A stretch of DNA of 6,342 nt, from positions 1 to 6,342 of the forward strand of contig JAFUDL010000035.1 in the NCBI GenBank assembly GCA_017459225.1. Reading direction: 5' to 3'. This document shows positions 1-6,125 of this stretch, one piece after another. Each line of letters opens with the position of its first letter. Positions within the stretch are counted from its first letter, which is position 1. Below the pieces are notes generated by a model. That model saw only the letters and a program-made list of their open reading frames with translations, ran no database searches and was not told where the DNA came from. Source of the DNA: Kiritimatiellia bacterium. GTDB lineage: Bacteria; Verrucomicrobiota; Kiritimatiellia; RFP12; UBA1067. Both the position numbers and the translations under genes were made by a program.

Positions 1-246
1 AACGCCGATCTGTTCGAGAACGGACTCGATTCGATGGAGGACATAGAGTCCACAATCAGCGAGATGAACAAGGCGATGGCGAGAAAGTGGGAGAAGGACA
101 GCCTGAAGGCGGGCGAGGCTTCCGACGAGGCCGGCGACGCATCGATCGAAGAGATGATGGAGCAGGCTCGTGGCGAGGTGGCCGCCGAGACGGGCGCGGC
201 GCCCGCCGGCGCCGGTTCCGCCGCTCCCGGGCCATCCGCCGTATAG
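1..246 (+). CDS. 3' end of an unrecognised charged, helix-rich protein (partial)
   Basis: The reading frame is open from the first base (N-A-D-L-F-E-N-G) to a TAG at 244-246, so the gene starts upstream and 81 residues are visible. An internal ATG at 34 is in frame, but nothing supports it as the start. The visible part is strongly helical and charged (IESTISEMNKAMARKWEK, then an acidic stretch ending SIEEMMEQARGE) and finishes with a disordered Ala/Gly/Pro tail. No catalytic motif or membrane segment is seen. The stop is 10 bases before the next start, so it is probably co-transcribed with the AAA+ gene. The pattern of a helix, an acidic linker and a final amphipathic helix loosely recalls the C-terminal part of ESCRT-III/Snf7-type proteins. 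With only 81 residues this is speculative, and a generic coiled-coil protein is equally possible. Confidence 0.7.
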   Translation, partial: NADLFENGLDSMEDIESTISEMNKAMARKWEKDSLKAGEASDEAGDASIEEMMEQARGEVAAETGAAPAGAGSAAPGPSAV

Positions 247-252
247 GGGTGG
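245..252 (+). promoter_or_regulatory. Ribosome binding site of the AAA+ gene
   Basis: AGGGGTGG lies 4-11 bases before the ATG at 257 and overlaps the stop codon of the upstream gene. It supports 257 as the start rather than an in-frame ATG at 170, which would overlap the upstream gene by 77 bases. Confidence 0.55.
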
Positions 253-256
253 CATC

Positions 257-1354
257 ATGGGCGATTTCTACATCGACCGCGTCAATTCGCTTGATGCGCA
301 GATAAAGAAGGCGATCGCGGCGGGAAACAATGTCCAGGCGGCCGCGTTCTGCCGCGAGGCGTCGCGGGCCGTGGAGGCGATTGCCGCGCGCACGGCGGGC
401 TCGATCCGCGAGGCGTGGAAGAAGAGGTCGGCCGGCTATCTGGCCGAGGCCGAACGTCTTGGAAATGCGGGGAACGTGCCAGCCTCGCCTGGCGCAGCGC
501 CGCAGAAGCCGAAGGGGCCGCAGGCGCCGGCAGGCGAGCCTCCCAAGAAGAGCCTTGCAGAGCTGATGAAGGATTTAAACGATCTCGTGGGGCTCGTGCC
601 CGTGAAGGCGGAGATATCGAAGCTTGCCGACTTCCTGAAGATCCAGGCTGCGCGCATGCGCGAGGGGCTGAAGTCGAACGGCCTTTCGCTGCACTGCGTG
701 TTCACCGGCAATCCCGGCACTGGCAAGACGACCGTCGCGCGCCTTGTGGCCGGTATCTACCGCGAGCTGGGCGTTCTAAAGAAGGGCCATCTCGTCGAGA
801 CCGACCGCGCTGGCCTGGTGGGTCAGTACATCGGCCACACTGCGCCGAAGGTGGATGCGAAGGTGGATGAGGCGCTGGACGGCGTTCTCTTCATCGATGA
901 GGCGTACACACTCTCTCGTGGCGGCGGGAACGATTTTGGCCAGGAGGCGATCAACCAGCTGCTGAAGAGGATGGAGGACGACCGCGACAGACTCGCAGTC
1001 ATCGTTGCCGGGTATACCGGTGAGATGCGCGAGTTTCTCGAGTCCAACCCTGGCCTCAGTTCGCGTTTCAATCGCTTCATCGAGTTTCCCGACTATTCGG
1101 CCGAGGAGCTGGCGGCGATATTCGATGGACTGATGCGGAAGAACGAGTACGCCTGCTCGCCCGAGACGCGTAACGAGATCGCCCGCCGCATGGCGGCTGC
1201 GCGCGCGGGAGCTGACGAGCATTTCGGAAATGGACGCTTCGTTCGCAATGCGTTCGAACGCACGCTCGAGCGGCAGGCCGTTCGCCTGGCGTCGTCGAAC
1301 TGCACAGACCGCGCGTCGCTTCAGGAGATACGCATGGAAGATCTTGCGATCTGA
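257..1354 (+). CDS. AAA+ ATPase of the CbbX/SpoVK type with an MIT-like N-terminal domain
   Basis: This encodes 365 residues. Residues 1-70 form an apparent three-helix unit: an A-rich helix, G-N-N, a second helix with A-FCREASRAV, and a third helix containing SIREAWKKRSAGYLAEAERL. The spacing matches MIT domains of Vps4-like ATPases, whose third helix typically reads R...YL.RAE.L. A Pro/Ala/Lys linker (about 72-98) leads to one AAA+ module from about residue 100 to the end. It has Walker A GNPGTGKT (151-158), pore-loop-like GQYIG (189-193), Walker B VLFIDEA (210-216), a sensor-1 region near GYTG (252-255), a probable arginine finger in LSSRF (R270) and a sensor-2-like GNGRFVRN (324-331). The module is intact and resembles CbbX/SpoVK, which use ATP to remodel partner proteins. 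No RuBisCO or sporulation gene lies nearby, so those roles are not implied. Its substrate is probably a protein from the same operon (inference). The AAA+ assignment is firm; the MIT assignment is moderate. Confidence 0.93.
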   Translation: MGDFYIDRVNSLDAQIKKAIAAGNNVQAAAFCREASRAVEAIAARTAGSIREAWKKRSAGYLAEAERLGNAGNVPASPGAAPQKPKGPQAPAGEPPKKSLAELMKDLNDLVGLVPVKAEISKLADFLKIQAARMREGLKSNGLSLHCVFTGNPGTGKTTVARLVAGIYRELGVLKKGHLVETDRAGLVGQYIGHTAPKVDAKVDEALDGVLFIDEAYTLSRGGGNDFGQEAINQLLKRMEDDRDRLAVIVAGYTGEMREFLESNPGLSSRFNRFIEFPDYSAEELAAIFDGLMRKNEYACSPETRNEIARRMAAARAGADEHFGNGRFVRNAFERTLERQAVRLASSNCTDRASLQEIRMEDLAI

Positions 1355-1358
1355 CAAG

Positions 1359-1365
1359 AAAGGAG
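1359..1365 (+). promoter_or_regulatory. Ribosome binding site of the four-helix membrane protein gene
   Basis: AAAGGAG sits 6 bases before the ATG at 1372, in the 17-base gap after the AAA+ stop. It selects 1372 over the later in-frame ATG at 1426, which lies immediately before the first membrane helix. Confidence 0.65.
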
Positions 1366-1371
1366 AATGAC

Positions 1372-2265
1372 ATGAGATTCGGAGGTTTGTTTCATGGTTT
1401 TTCGTTTGGCGTTGGCTTTGAGCTGATGCGCCGCGTGGTGGCGCCTGCGATATTGGCGCTTTGCATCCTGGGTGTCTGGTGGTGGCTGGGTCCGGAGAAG
1501 CCGTCGTGCGACTCCGCCCGCCAGCATGTGGCGCGTTCGGCCGTGGAGCACGCGGTGACCCGCATACGCGCCGAGCAGGGGGATGTGCGCCGTGCCGCGG
1601 TGCTTCACCTCGCGAACGATCCAACGGACTTCGTCACGCTGACCTTGCGCAGGCGGCTGATGGAGGGCGGATGGCTCGACCTTGACGGCACGCCGCCTTT
1701 GGAGAAGGTCCGCAACCTCTTGAACTTCCGCAACCCCAGCGTGTACGACGTGGAGAAGGCTCGGGAGTACGGGAAGGAGAATGGGCTGGACGCCGTGATC
1801 ATCGGCAATCTCGATCAGTTCGAGACGACGAATAACTCTGCCGTTCTCAAGGGACTGCTGAAGTTCGTGCGGATCGCCAAGGGCGACGTGGTGAATATCC
1901 CTCTGGTCGTGGCGGGGGGTACGGAGGCTGCCTCGGAGGCCAAGCCTTCGCTGCCGCCGCCAGAAGGCGGAAGGTTCTCGCTGACCACGCGCGTATGCCT
2001 GCTCGTGCTGTGCGTGGTGGCCTTCCCCATCGTTGCATTCCCGTTCCTCAAGATGGCGATGAGCAAGGATTCCAACATCGCCGCCGCCTCGGCGTTGATC
2101 GCGCTTCTGGTGCTGGACGGGATCGTGATACGCGCCTTTCTGGGGGCGAGCGACTCGTTCTTCTCGCTAGCAGTGTTTCTCGTAGCGCTGGCGGCGTCGT
2201 TCGGGTATGACATGTTCATGCTCTCGTACGCGCAGCTGTGCCGTCCGCCTTCTCCCGCCGACTAA
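1372..2265 (+). CDS. Four-helix membrane protein with a CsgG/FlgO/TolB-N-like soluble domain
   Basis: This encodes 297 residues of unknown function. Hydrophobic segments are at about 20-40 (after RR, ending VWWWLGP), 208-227, 236-257 and 263-284, so both termini probably lie on the same side of the membrane. Residues 45-180 between helices 1 and 2 are soluble. They contain a long helix, a strand (RAAVLHLAND), a helix (FVTLTLRRRLMEGG), a second helix (VEKAREYGKENG) and the strand LDAVIIGNLDQFE, then KGDVVNI. The order 'a conserved strand, a helix ending in a weakly conserved strand, then G...G.DAVI.G' is the layout I associate with CsgG, FlgO and TolB N-terminal domains, which occur in envelope assemblies. 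A Pro-rich hinge (PSLPPPEGG) precedes helix 2. The 18 residues before helix 1 are Gly/Phe-rich. The family match is from fold pattern only. The position in the cluster suggests a membrane platform or sensor for the ATPase and kinase. Confidence 0.85.
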   Translation: MRFGGLFHGFSFGVGFELMRRVVAPAILALCILGVWWWLGPEKPSCDSARQHVARSAVEHAVTRIRAEQGDVRRAAVLHLANDPTDFVTLTLRRRLMEGGWLDLDGTPPLEKVRNLLNFRNPSVYDVEKAREYGKENGLDAVIIGNLDQFETTNNSAVLKGLLKFVRIAKGDVVNIPLVVAGGTEAASEAKPSLPPPEGGRFSLTTRVCLLVLCVVAFPIVAFPFLKMAMSKDSNIAAASALIALLVLDGIVIRAFLGASDSFFSLAVFLVALAASFGYDMFMLSYAQLCRPPSPAD

Positions 2266-2278
2266 TGAGGATTGCGTG

Positions 2279-3133
2279 ATGACGCAGGACGATTTCTTCG
2301 GCGCGATAGAGCACAATCTCCAGCGGCTTGCCGCGAAGGGCGAACGCGTGGGAGCGTGCGGAGACCGCGTGAGAGGCTTCAGATGCATCACGCGGGGCGA
2401 TTCATGTTGCCCGCCCAACGTACGCTGCTACGACCTTCTGCCGGATGATCCCGGATCGGGCGCGAGTGCCATGTTCAGGGTGTTCGCCTGCTTTGCGGAC
2501 GAGTCGACGGATGGCGGATACCGCAAGTCGAAGTTCGAAATCCGCAAATGGTATCAGGAAAGCGGGCGTGCCGCAGCAAGTGAACAGCCACGTGCCGCGC
2601 TCGTGGTAGGAGCGTCCACGCAGTGGCCGGAGGGAATGGAGCCGAATGCGGAGGACATGCCGTGTGGGAACGTGGCGTTTCGCATGCTCGCTGCGCCGCA
2701 TCAGCAGCCAGAGAACGGACTGCGCATCATCAAGTCGGGAGATGTGCAGTCCTACCGCGAAGTGTCTTACGCGATGGTGCCCGAGATGTTCGACAAGGTG
2801 GAGAAGCGCGTGCGCGACTGCGTGAATAGTCTCTTGCTTCCTGACGGCTCGGTGATGGGCGGCGGGTATCTCACTGTGCGCAGGGTGATGGACGAACTGC
2901 CGATGATTCCATGCGACTTTGTCGTGAAGGTGTTCTACAAGATGCAGCAGGAGGGGCGTCACTGTGTGGAGGAGCTGCCGCGTGCCGAGGGAAAAGAGAC
3001 GCCAGAGGAGCGCATCCACATCAAGCTTGGCTCGCCGGAGCCGTCGATTGTGCGCAAGTTTGTGATTCCTGTTGTGTGTTTTGCGGTGGTGGCGATTGTG
3101 CTGATCATATGGTTCTGCGTCTTTGGACGATAG
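2279..3133 (+). CDS. Unrecognised tail-anchored protein with Cys-rich N-terminus
   Basis: This encodes 284 residues. The ATG at 2279 follows TGAGG (2266-2270) by 8 bases; a GTG directly before it (2276) is a weaker option, and an ATG further upstream at 2207 would overlap the previous gene by 59 bases. I do not recognise the family. Five cysteines fall in 24 residues (C27, C36, C43, C44, C50), suggesting metal binding or disulfides, although no standard CxxC pair is present. The middle looks like an alpha/beta domain (for example FRVFACFAD, AALVVGAST, NGLRIIKSGD). Residues about 170-240 (VEKRVRDCVNSLLL through LTVRRVMDELP to VVKVFYKMQQEGRH) resemble a winged-helix fold. A single hydrophobic helix at 261-282 followed by G-R ends the protein, the layout of a tail-anchored cytoplasmic protein. 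It may be an adaptor holding soluble partners at the membrane (inference). Confidence 0.85.
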   Translation: MTQDDFFGAIEHNLQRLAAKGERVGACGDRVRGFRCITRGDSCCPPNVRCYDLLPDDPGSGASAMFRVFACFADESTDGGYRKSKFEIRKWYQESGRAAASEQPRAALVVGASTQWPEGMEPNAEDMPCGNVAFRMLAAPHQQPENGLRIIKSGDVQSYREVSYAMVPEMFDKVEKRVRDCVNSLLLPDGSVMGGGYLTVRRVMDELPMIPCDFVVKVFYKMQQEGRHCVEELPRAEGKETPEERIHIKLGSPEPSIVRKFVIPVVCFAVVAIVLIIWFCVFGR

Positions 3134-3140
3134 AATCTGG

Positions 3141-3146
3141 AAAGGA
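3141..3146 (+). promoter_or_regulatory. Ribosome binding site of the kinase gene
   Basis: AAAGGA lies 7 bases before the ATG at 3154, inside the 20-base gap after the preceding stop. It fixes the kinase start, because the frame stays open upstream into the previous gene (to an ATG at 2911). Confidence 0.6.
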
Positions 3147-3153
3147 CGGAGTG

Positions 3154-4899
3154 ATGGGATTCCTAGATGTGTTGTACAGGTTCTTGGGCAGAAAGGGCAC
3201 GCCGGTGAACGCAGAGACGGTCCTCAAGAGGATGTCCGCCGCGAGTCGCGACTTCGATGGCATCAAGCTCGACGGAGAGTTGCATCCCGAGGATGTGTTC
3301 GAGTGCGGCGACTTGGCCGTCACCGAGGCGGGGCGTTCGCGCGTGCAGCGTCTCTACCCCTGCCGTGACACGGTCAAGGAGTCTTGTGCGAAAATGAGGA
3401 AGAGGCGGGCGGAGATGTTCTACATCAAGCCGCTGCAGTTCCAGCTTGAGTTCGGATTGAAGGAAGGCGGGCGCGTCAAGGCTACGGCAAAAATAGACAG
3501 GCTGAGCGTAGCGCTTCCCGAATGGCTGCGGACCAACATCACGAAGCCCGGAGAGAACGTGACGGCGAAGGATCTGGGTGCGCTTCTGGATGGGAAATAC
3601 GCGAGCGACGCTCTGCCGGAATGGTTGATTGTGAACGGGCGCGAGGTGTCCGAACCGCCTGTTGATTCAGAGAAGACGACGGTGGCCGACCTCAAGCCAG
3701 GCGCGGTGGTGTTCGGCCGTTACCGCATCGAGAAGGAACTTGGTGCCGGCGGACAGGGAAAGCTGTTCCTCGCCGAAAGCATAGGGGACGTTCTGGCTAC
3801 GCGTAGCCGCGTGGTCCTCAAGGTGCTGCACTGCGATAATGCTGACGACGAAAACGCGCTTGCCGAGTTCATCAAGGAGGCCAACACGCTCTCGAATCTT
3901 CGCGATGAACGCATTGTGGAATGCTATGAATGCAAACTGCAGGGGAAAGTGCCGATTCTCGCGATGGAGTACGTTGAGGGCGTTTCGCTCGACAAGTATC
4001 GTGCCGAACAGAAGGACGAGAAGATCAGCGAGGCCGAGACTCGCGAGCTGCTGCGGCCAATCGCAGAGGCGCTGGACTACGCGCATGGCAAGGGCATATA
4101 CCACCGCGATGTGAAGCCGCAGAACATCATCGTGCGCAAAGAGCCGAAGAGAATCGGCGCGAAGGTGATCAGAACGTGTCTTCTTGACTTTGGCATTGCG
4201 GGTAGCGGATACGATGGCTCTAGACTGACGGAATTCTGGAACGTGCGCGGAACTCCGCTGTACATGTCACCAGAGCAGAAGATGGCCGGGCATAAGCCTT
4301 GTGCAAGCATGGACGTATATTCGCTTGCGGTGACGGCCTATGAGTGCGTGATGGGCGATGTGCCGTATCCGCGTGGATGGGAGATGGATGTGAAACCAAC
4401 GCCGATTCCGTCGAACACTGCGTTCGCGAGAAGTGTGATGAAGGGCCTTAAGATGATGCCGCAGGATAGGCCATCCACCTGCCTCAGACTGGTAGATCCC
4501 GATTACACGATTGGCATTGACGGTGACGACGAAGACGACGGAGGAAAGCCGAAAGTAAAGAAACCAACGCCAGAGGAGCTGAAGTGCCTTGAGCGTCCTT
4601 TCTCGGTCTATCGCCAGATGCTCGCGCAGAGCGCATTGAGATGCGAAAAAGCGAATCCCGTTCAGGCCGAATGGCTTCGTGATCGACAGAATGCACTGCG
4701 CGACCTGACGGCCGATCTGTCGTGCGCCGATCCTGCCGCGCTCGTACGGTTTTTCAAAGAGATCAGGAATCACGTAAAGACGGCGCAGATGAGGGCGGAG
4801 GATATATTCCTCGCGACGGATCGTCTTGTTGAACTGCGCAGCAGCCTGCCGAATGACAACGATGCCGTTTTGCATGCGCTCAGGCAAAGCGTCGGTTGA
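3154..4899 (+). CDS. PknB-like Ser/Thr protein kinase with an unknown N-terminal domain
   Basis: This encodes 581 residues and phosphorylates Ser/Thr of protein partners using ATP. The kinase domain spans about 189-448 and has all key residues: Gly loop GAGGQG (197-202), ATP-binding Lys K223 in VLKV, alpha-C Glu E242 in FIKEA, catalytic HRDVKPQN (H317-N324, base D319), DFG D345-G347, activation segment to RGTPLYMSPEQ (365-375, with T359 and T367 as possible phosphosites) and DVYSLA. It therefore looks active. Unlike typical PknB it has no membrane helix or PASTA repeats. Residues 1-185 are an unrecognised domain that starts with a short amphipathic stretch (MGFLDVLYRFLGRK) and contains two LPEWL motifs (121-125, 154-158). 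After the kinase domain come an acidic stretch (DGDDEDD, 456-462) and about 100 helical residues of unknown role. The gene lies between two membrane-protein genes, which are candidate substrates (inference). Confidence 0.95.
   Translation: MGFLDVLYRFLGRKGTPVNAETVLKRMSAASRDFDGIKLDGELHPEDVFECGDLAVTEAGRSRVQRLYPCRDTVKESCAKMRKRRAEMFYIKPLQFQLEFGLKEGGRVKATAKIDRLSVALPEWLRTNITKPGENVTAKDLGALLDGKYASDALPEWLIVNGREVSEPPVDSEKTTVADLKPGAVVFGRYRIEKELGAGGQGKLFLAESIGDVLATRSRVVLKVLHCDNADDENALAEFIKEANTLSNLRDERIVECYECKLQGKVPILAMEYVEGVSLDKYRAEQKDEKISEAETRELLRPIAEALDYAHGKGIYHRDVKPQNIIVRKEPKRIGAKVIRTCLLDFGIAGSGYDGSRLTEFWNVRGTPLYMSPEQKMAGHKPCASMDVYSLAVTAYECVMGDVPYPRGWEMDVKPTPIPSNTAFARSVMKGLKMMPQDRPSTCLRLVDPDYTIGIDGDDEDDGGKPKVKKPTPEELKCLERPFSVYRQMLAQSALRCEKANPVQAEWLRDRQNALRDLTADLSCADPAALVRFFKEIRNHVKTAQMRAEDIFLATDRLVELRSSLPNDNDAVLHALRQSVG
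3795..3808 (+). repeat. 14-bp perfect palindrome inside the kinase gene
   Basis: GGCTACGCGTAGCC reads the same on both strands. It falls in the codons between kinase strands beta-2 and beta-3 (LATRSR). It is probably a chance result of coding sequence; no second copy was noticed in the window. Confidence 0.35.
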
Positions 4900-4900
4900 A

Positions 4901-4906
4901 AAGGAG
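4901..4906 (+). promoter_or_regulatory. Ribosome binding site that decides the start of the Lys/Ala-tail membrane protein
   Basis: AAGGAG begins just after the kinase stop (4897-4899). In-frame starts nearby are TTG 4896 (before the site), ATG 4908 (1 base after it), ATG 4917 (10 bases after it) and ATG 4923 (16 bases). Only 4917 has a workable distance. The ATG at 4912 is out of frame. Confidence 0.6.
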
Positions 4907-4916
4907 AATGCATGTC

Positions 4917-6125
4917 ATGAAGATGAATCTTGCAGTCTACACAGCGCAGGAAGGGTACTCCTGGCAGCCCGGCACGGCGTTGACGGCTGAGGATCTTGGG
5001 AAGTTCAAGAAGGCTATTGGCAGATTCCCATCGGCGGATGCGGCCGACTTCCCGTTCGGCGGCGTGTTGAAGGTGGACGGCCGCGTGGTGTTCTACCGCT
5101 ACCATGTGGCGAAGAAGATCGACTTCTGCGGACGCGATGCGCTCTATTGCGTTCTTGGCGCGGTTCCGTTCGCCGACGCCGCGAAGATCGATCCCGCAAC
5201 GCTCTTTGCGCTTCCCGAGTTCGCCGGGCCGATGAAGCCGTTCCCCGTTGCGCTCGAAGTGCCGGAGGCCGATTCCGCATCTGTTCCGGATTGGCTGAAG
5301 AATCTTGACGCAAGGACTTTGGACGTGCGCATCACCGGTCCCGCCGAGAATCCCAGCTACGCCGTCGAGCAGAATACGATAGAACTCCAGCAGACTCCAG
5401 CCGAAGACGCTGCCTTCGATGGTATGGCGCACTCGCCGAGCGCGCCGCAATGCAGCGTGCCAGATCCGCCAACTTCCGCCACCGATGGTAGGGGCGCGCG
5501 TCCCGCGCGCCCGCAGCCGAATTGGGTACTTTGGTTAGGTGCTTCGTTGGCGATGTTTGCGCTCATCGGCGCCATCACAGCCATCACGCTGGGGATAATC
5601 GCACGAAAGAAGAATGGACAGGCAACTTCCAGCGATAAGCCAGATTCAACAAACAACGTGTCCGTCGTAATCGCCACTATACCGTCAAACACTGCAGTTT
5701 CAGTGGCCGCTGAGACATCTAAGACGAATGTAGCAGTCAAGGCGGCTGTTCCTACGAACGCCATAACAACGGCGACAGACAAGGTGACTACCGCTACAAG
5801 CAAGCCTATTGCCGACACAAACAAGAAGTCCATAGCAGCAAAGTCCAGTGCTTTGGCTGCAACTAACGCGACAAAGTCGGTGGAAAATGTTCCACCATCT
5901 GCAAAAAACACTGGAACAAACGCCTCCGCGAAGCCAGTGCAGAAATCCGCGCCGGCTGTGAAGCCGCCTGTGCAAACGCCGGTTCAGGCTGCGCCTGTTG
6001 GAAAGCCGAAGCCAACACCGTCCGCGTCCAATTCGAAGCCGCAGGCATCCGCTGCGAAGCAGCCAACTCCTGTTGTGCAGAAAGGCAATTCGTCATCCAA
6101 GGAAAATGGAACTGCGCATAGATGA
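4917..6125 (+). CDS. Single-pass membrane protein with N-terminal globular domain and Lys/Ala/Pro-rich tail
   Basis: This encodes 402 residues. Residues 1-130 are globular (YTAQEGYSWQPG, VVFYRYHV at 57-64, then CGRDALYCVLG at 71-81 and FALPEF to 102). The layout of an N-terminal YT..EG strand, an aromatic strand and a GRD/GRP turn before a hydrophobic strand recalls the N-terminal domain of GTPase-associated protein 1 (GAP1-N), found beside double-GTPase genes. That match is tentative, but the next gene is indeed a P-loop GTPase-like one. Residues 130-201 are a Pro/Ser linker, 203-228 a single transmembrane helix followed by ARKK, and 233-402 a low-complexity Ala/Thr/Lys/Pro/Ser/Asn tail with no aromatic residues and a net positive charge. 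Such a tail could span the periplasm or bind an anionic partner. The basic residues on both sides of the helix leave topology unresolved. The stop overlaps the next start (ATGA), implying translational coupling. Confidence 0.9.
   Translation: MKMNLAVYTAQEGYSWQPGTALTAEDLGKFKKAIGRFPSADAADFPFGGVLKVDGRVVFYRYHVAKKIDFCGRDALYCVLGAVPFADAAKIDPATLFALPEFAGPMKPFPVALEVPEADSASVPDWLKNLDARTLDVRITGPAENPSYAVEQNTIELQQTPAEDAAFDGMAHSPSAPQCSVPDPPTSATDGRGARPARPQPNWVLWLGASLAMFALIGAITAITLGIIARKKNGQATSSDKPDSTNNVSVVIATIPSNTAVSVAAETSKTNVAVKAAVPTNAITTATDKVTTATSKPIADTNKKSIAAKSSALAATNATKSVENVPPSAKNTGTNASAKPVQKSAPAVKPPVQTPVQAAPVGKPKPTPSASNSKPQASAAKQPTPVVQKGNSSSKENGTAHR
5492..5512 (+). repeat. Perfect GC hairpin (9-bp arms, TCC loop) inside the membrane protein gene
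   Basis: GGGCGCGCG, TCC, CGCGCGCCC forms a perfect stem-loop within the linker just before the transmembrane helix, where it encodes RGARPAR. It sits in a low-constraint linker, and its arm and loop lengths equal those of the hairpin at 6207-6227. A repeat element tolerated in frame is possible; a chance GC-rich palindrome is the alternative. Confidence 0.6.

Noticed and set aside
170..256. Upstream in-frame extension of the AAA+ protein from an ATG at 170
   Set aside because: It would overlap the preceding gene by 77 bases, the extra 29 residues are Pro/Arg-rich like a shadow frame, and a ribosome binding site (245-252) sits correctly before ATG 257.
257..1354. Calling the ATPase cbbX (RuBisCO activase) or spoVK
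   Set aside because: The AAA+ module resembles those families, but the N-terminal domain differs and no RuBisCO or sporulation genes are nearby, so a gene symbol would mislead.
776..1624. Long minus-strand open frame of 282 codons
   Set aside because: It lies antisense across the AAA+ gene and the next gene start, has Arg/His/Ala-rich composition typical of GC-rich shadows, and no ribosome binding site or domain is seen.
3795..3808. GGCTACGCGTAGCC palindrome as an operator or recombination site
   Set aside because: It lies mid-gene within conserved kinase codons, with no second copy noticed; chance is the simpler explanation.
4896..4916. TTG at 4896 or ATG at 4908 as start of the Lys/Ala-tail membrane protein
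   Set aside because: TTG precedes the AAGGAG site and ATG 4908 is only one base after it; ATG 4917 is the first start with workable spacing.
4267..5450. Two long minus-strand open frames (206 and 226 codons)
   Set aside because: They are antisense to the kinase and membrane-protein genes, with no recognisable motif; the plus strand carries the clear kinase and P-loop signatures.
5492..5512. GC hairpin as a transcription terminator
   Set aside because: It is inside an intact coding sequence and has no T-run after the stem.
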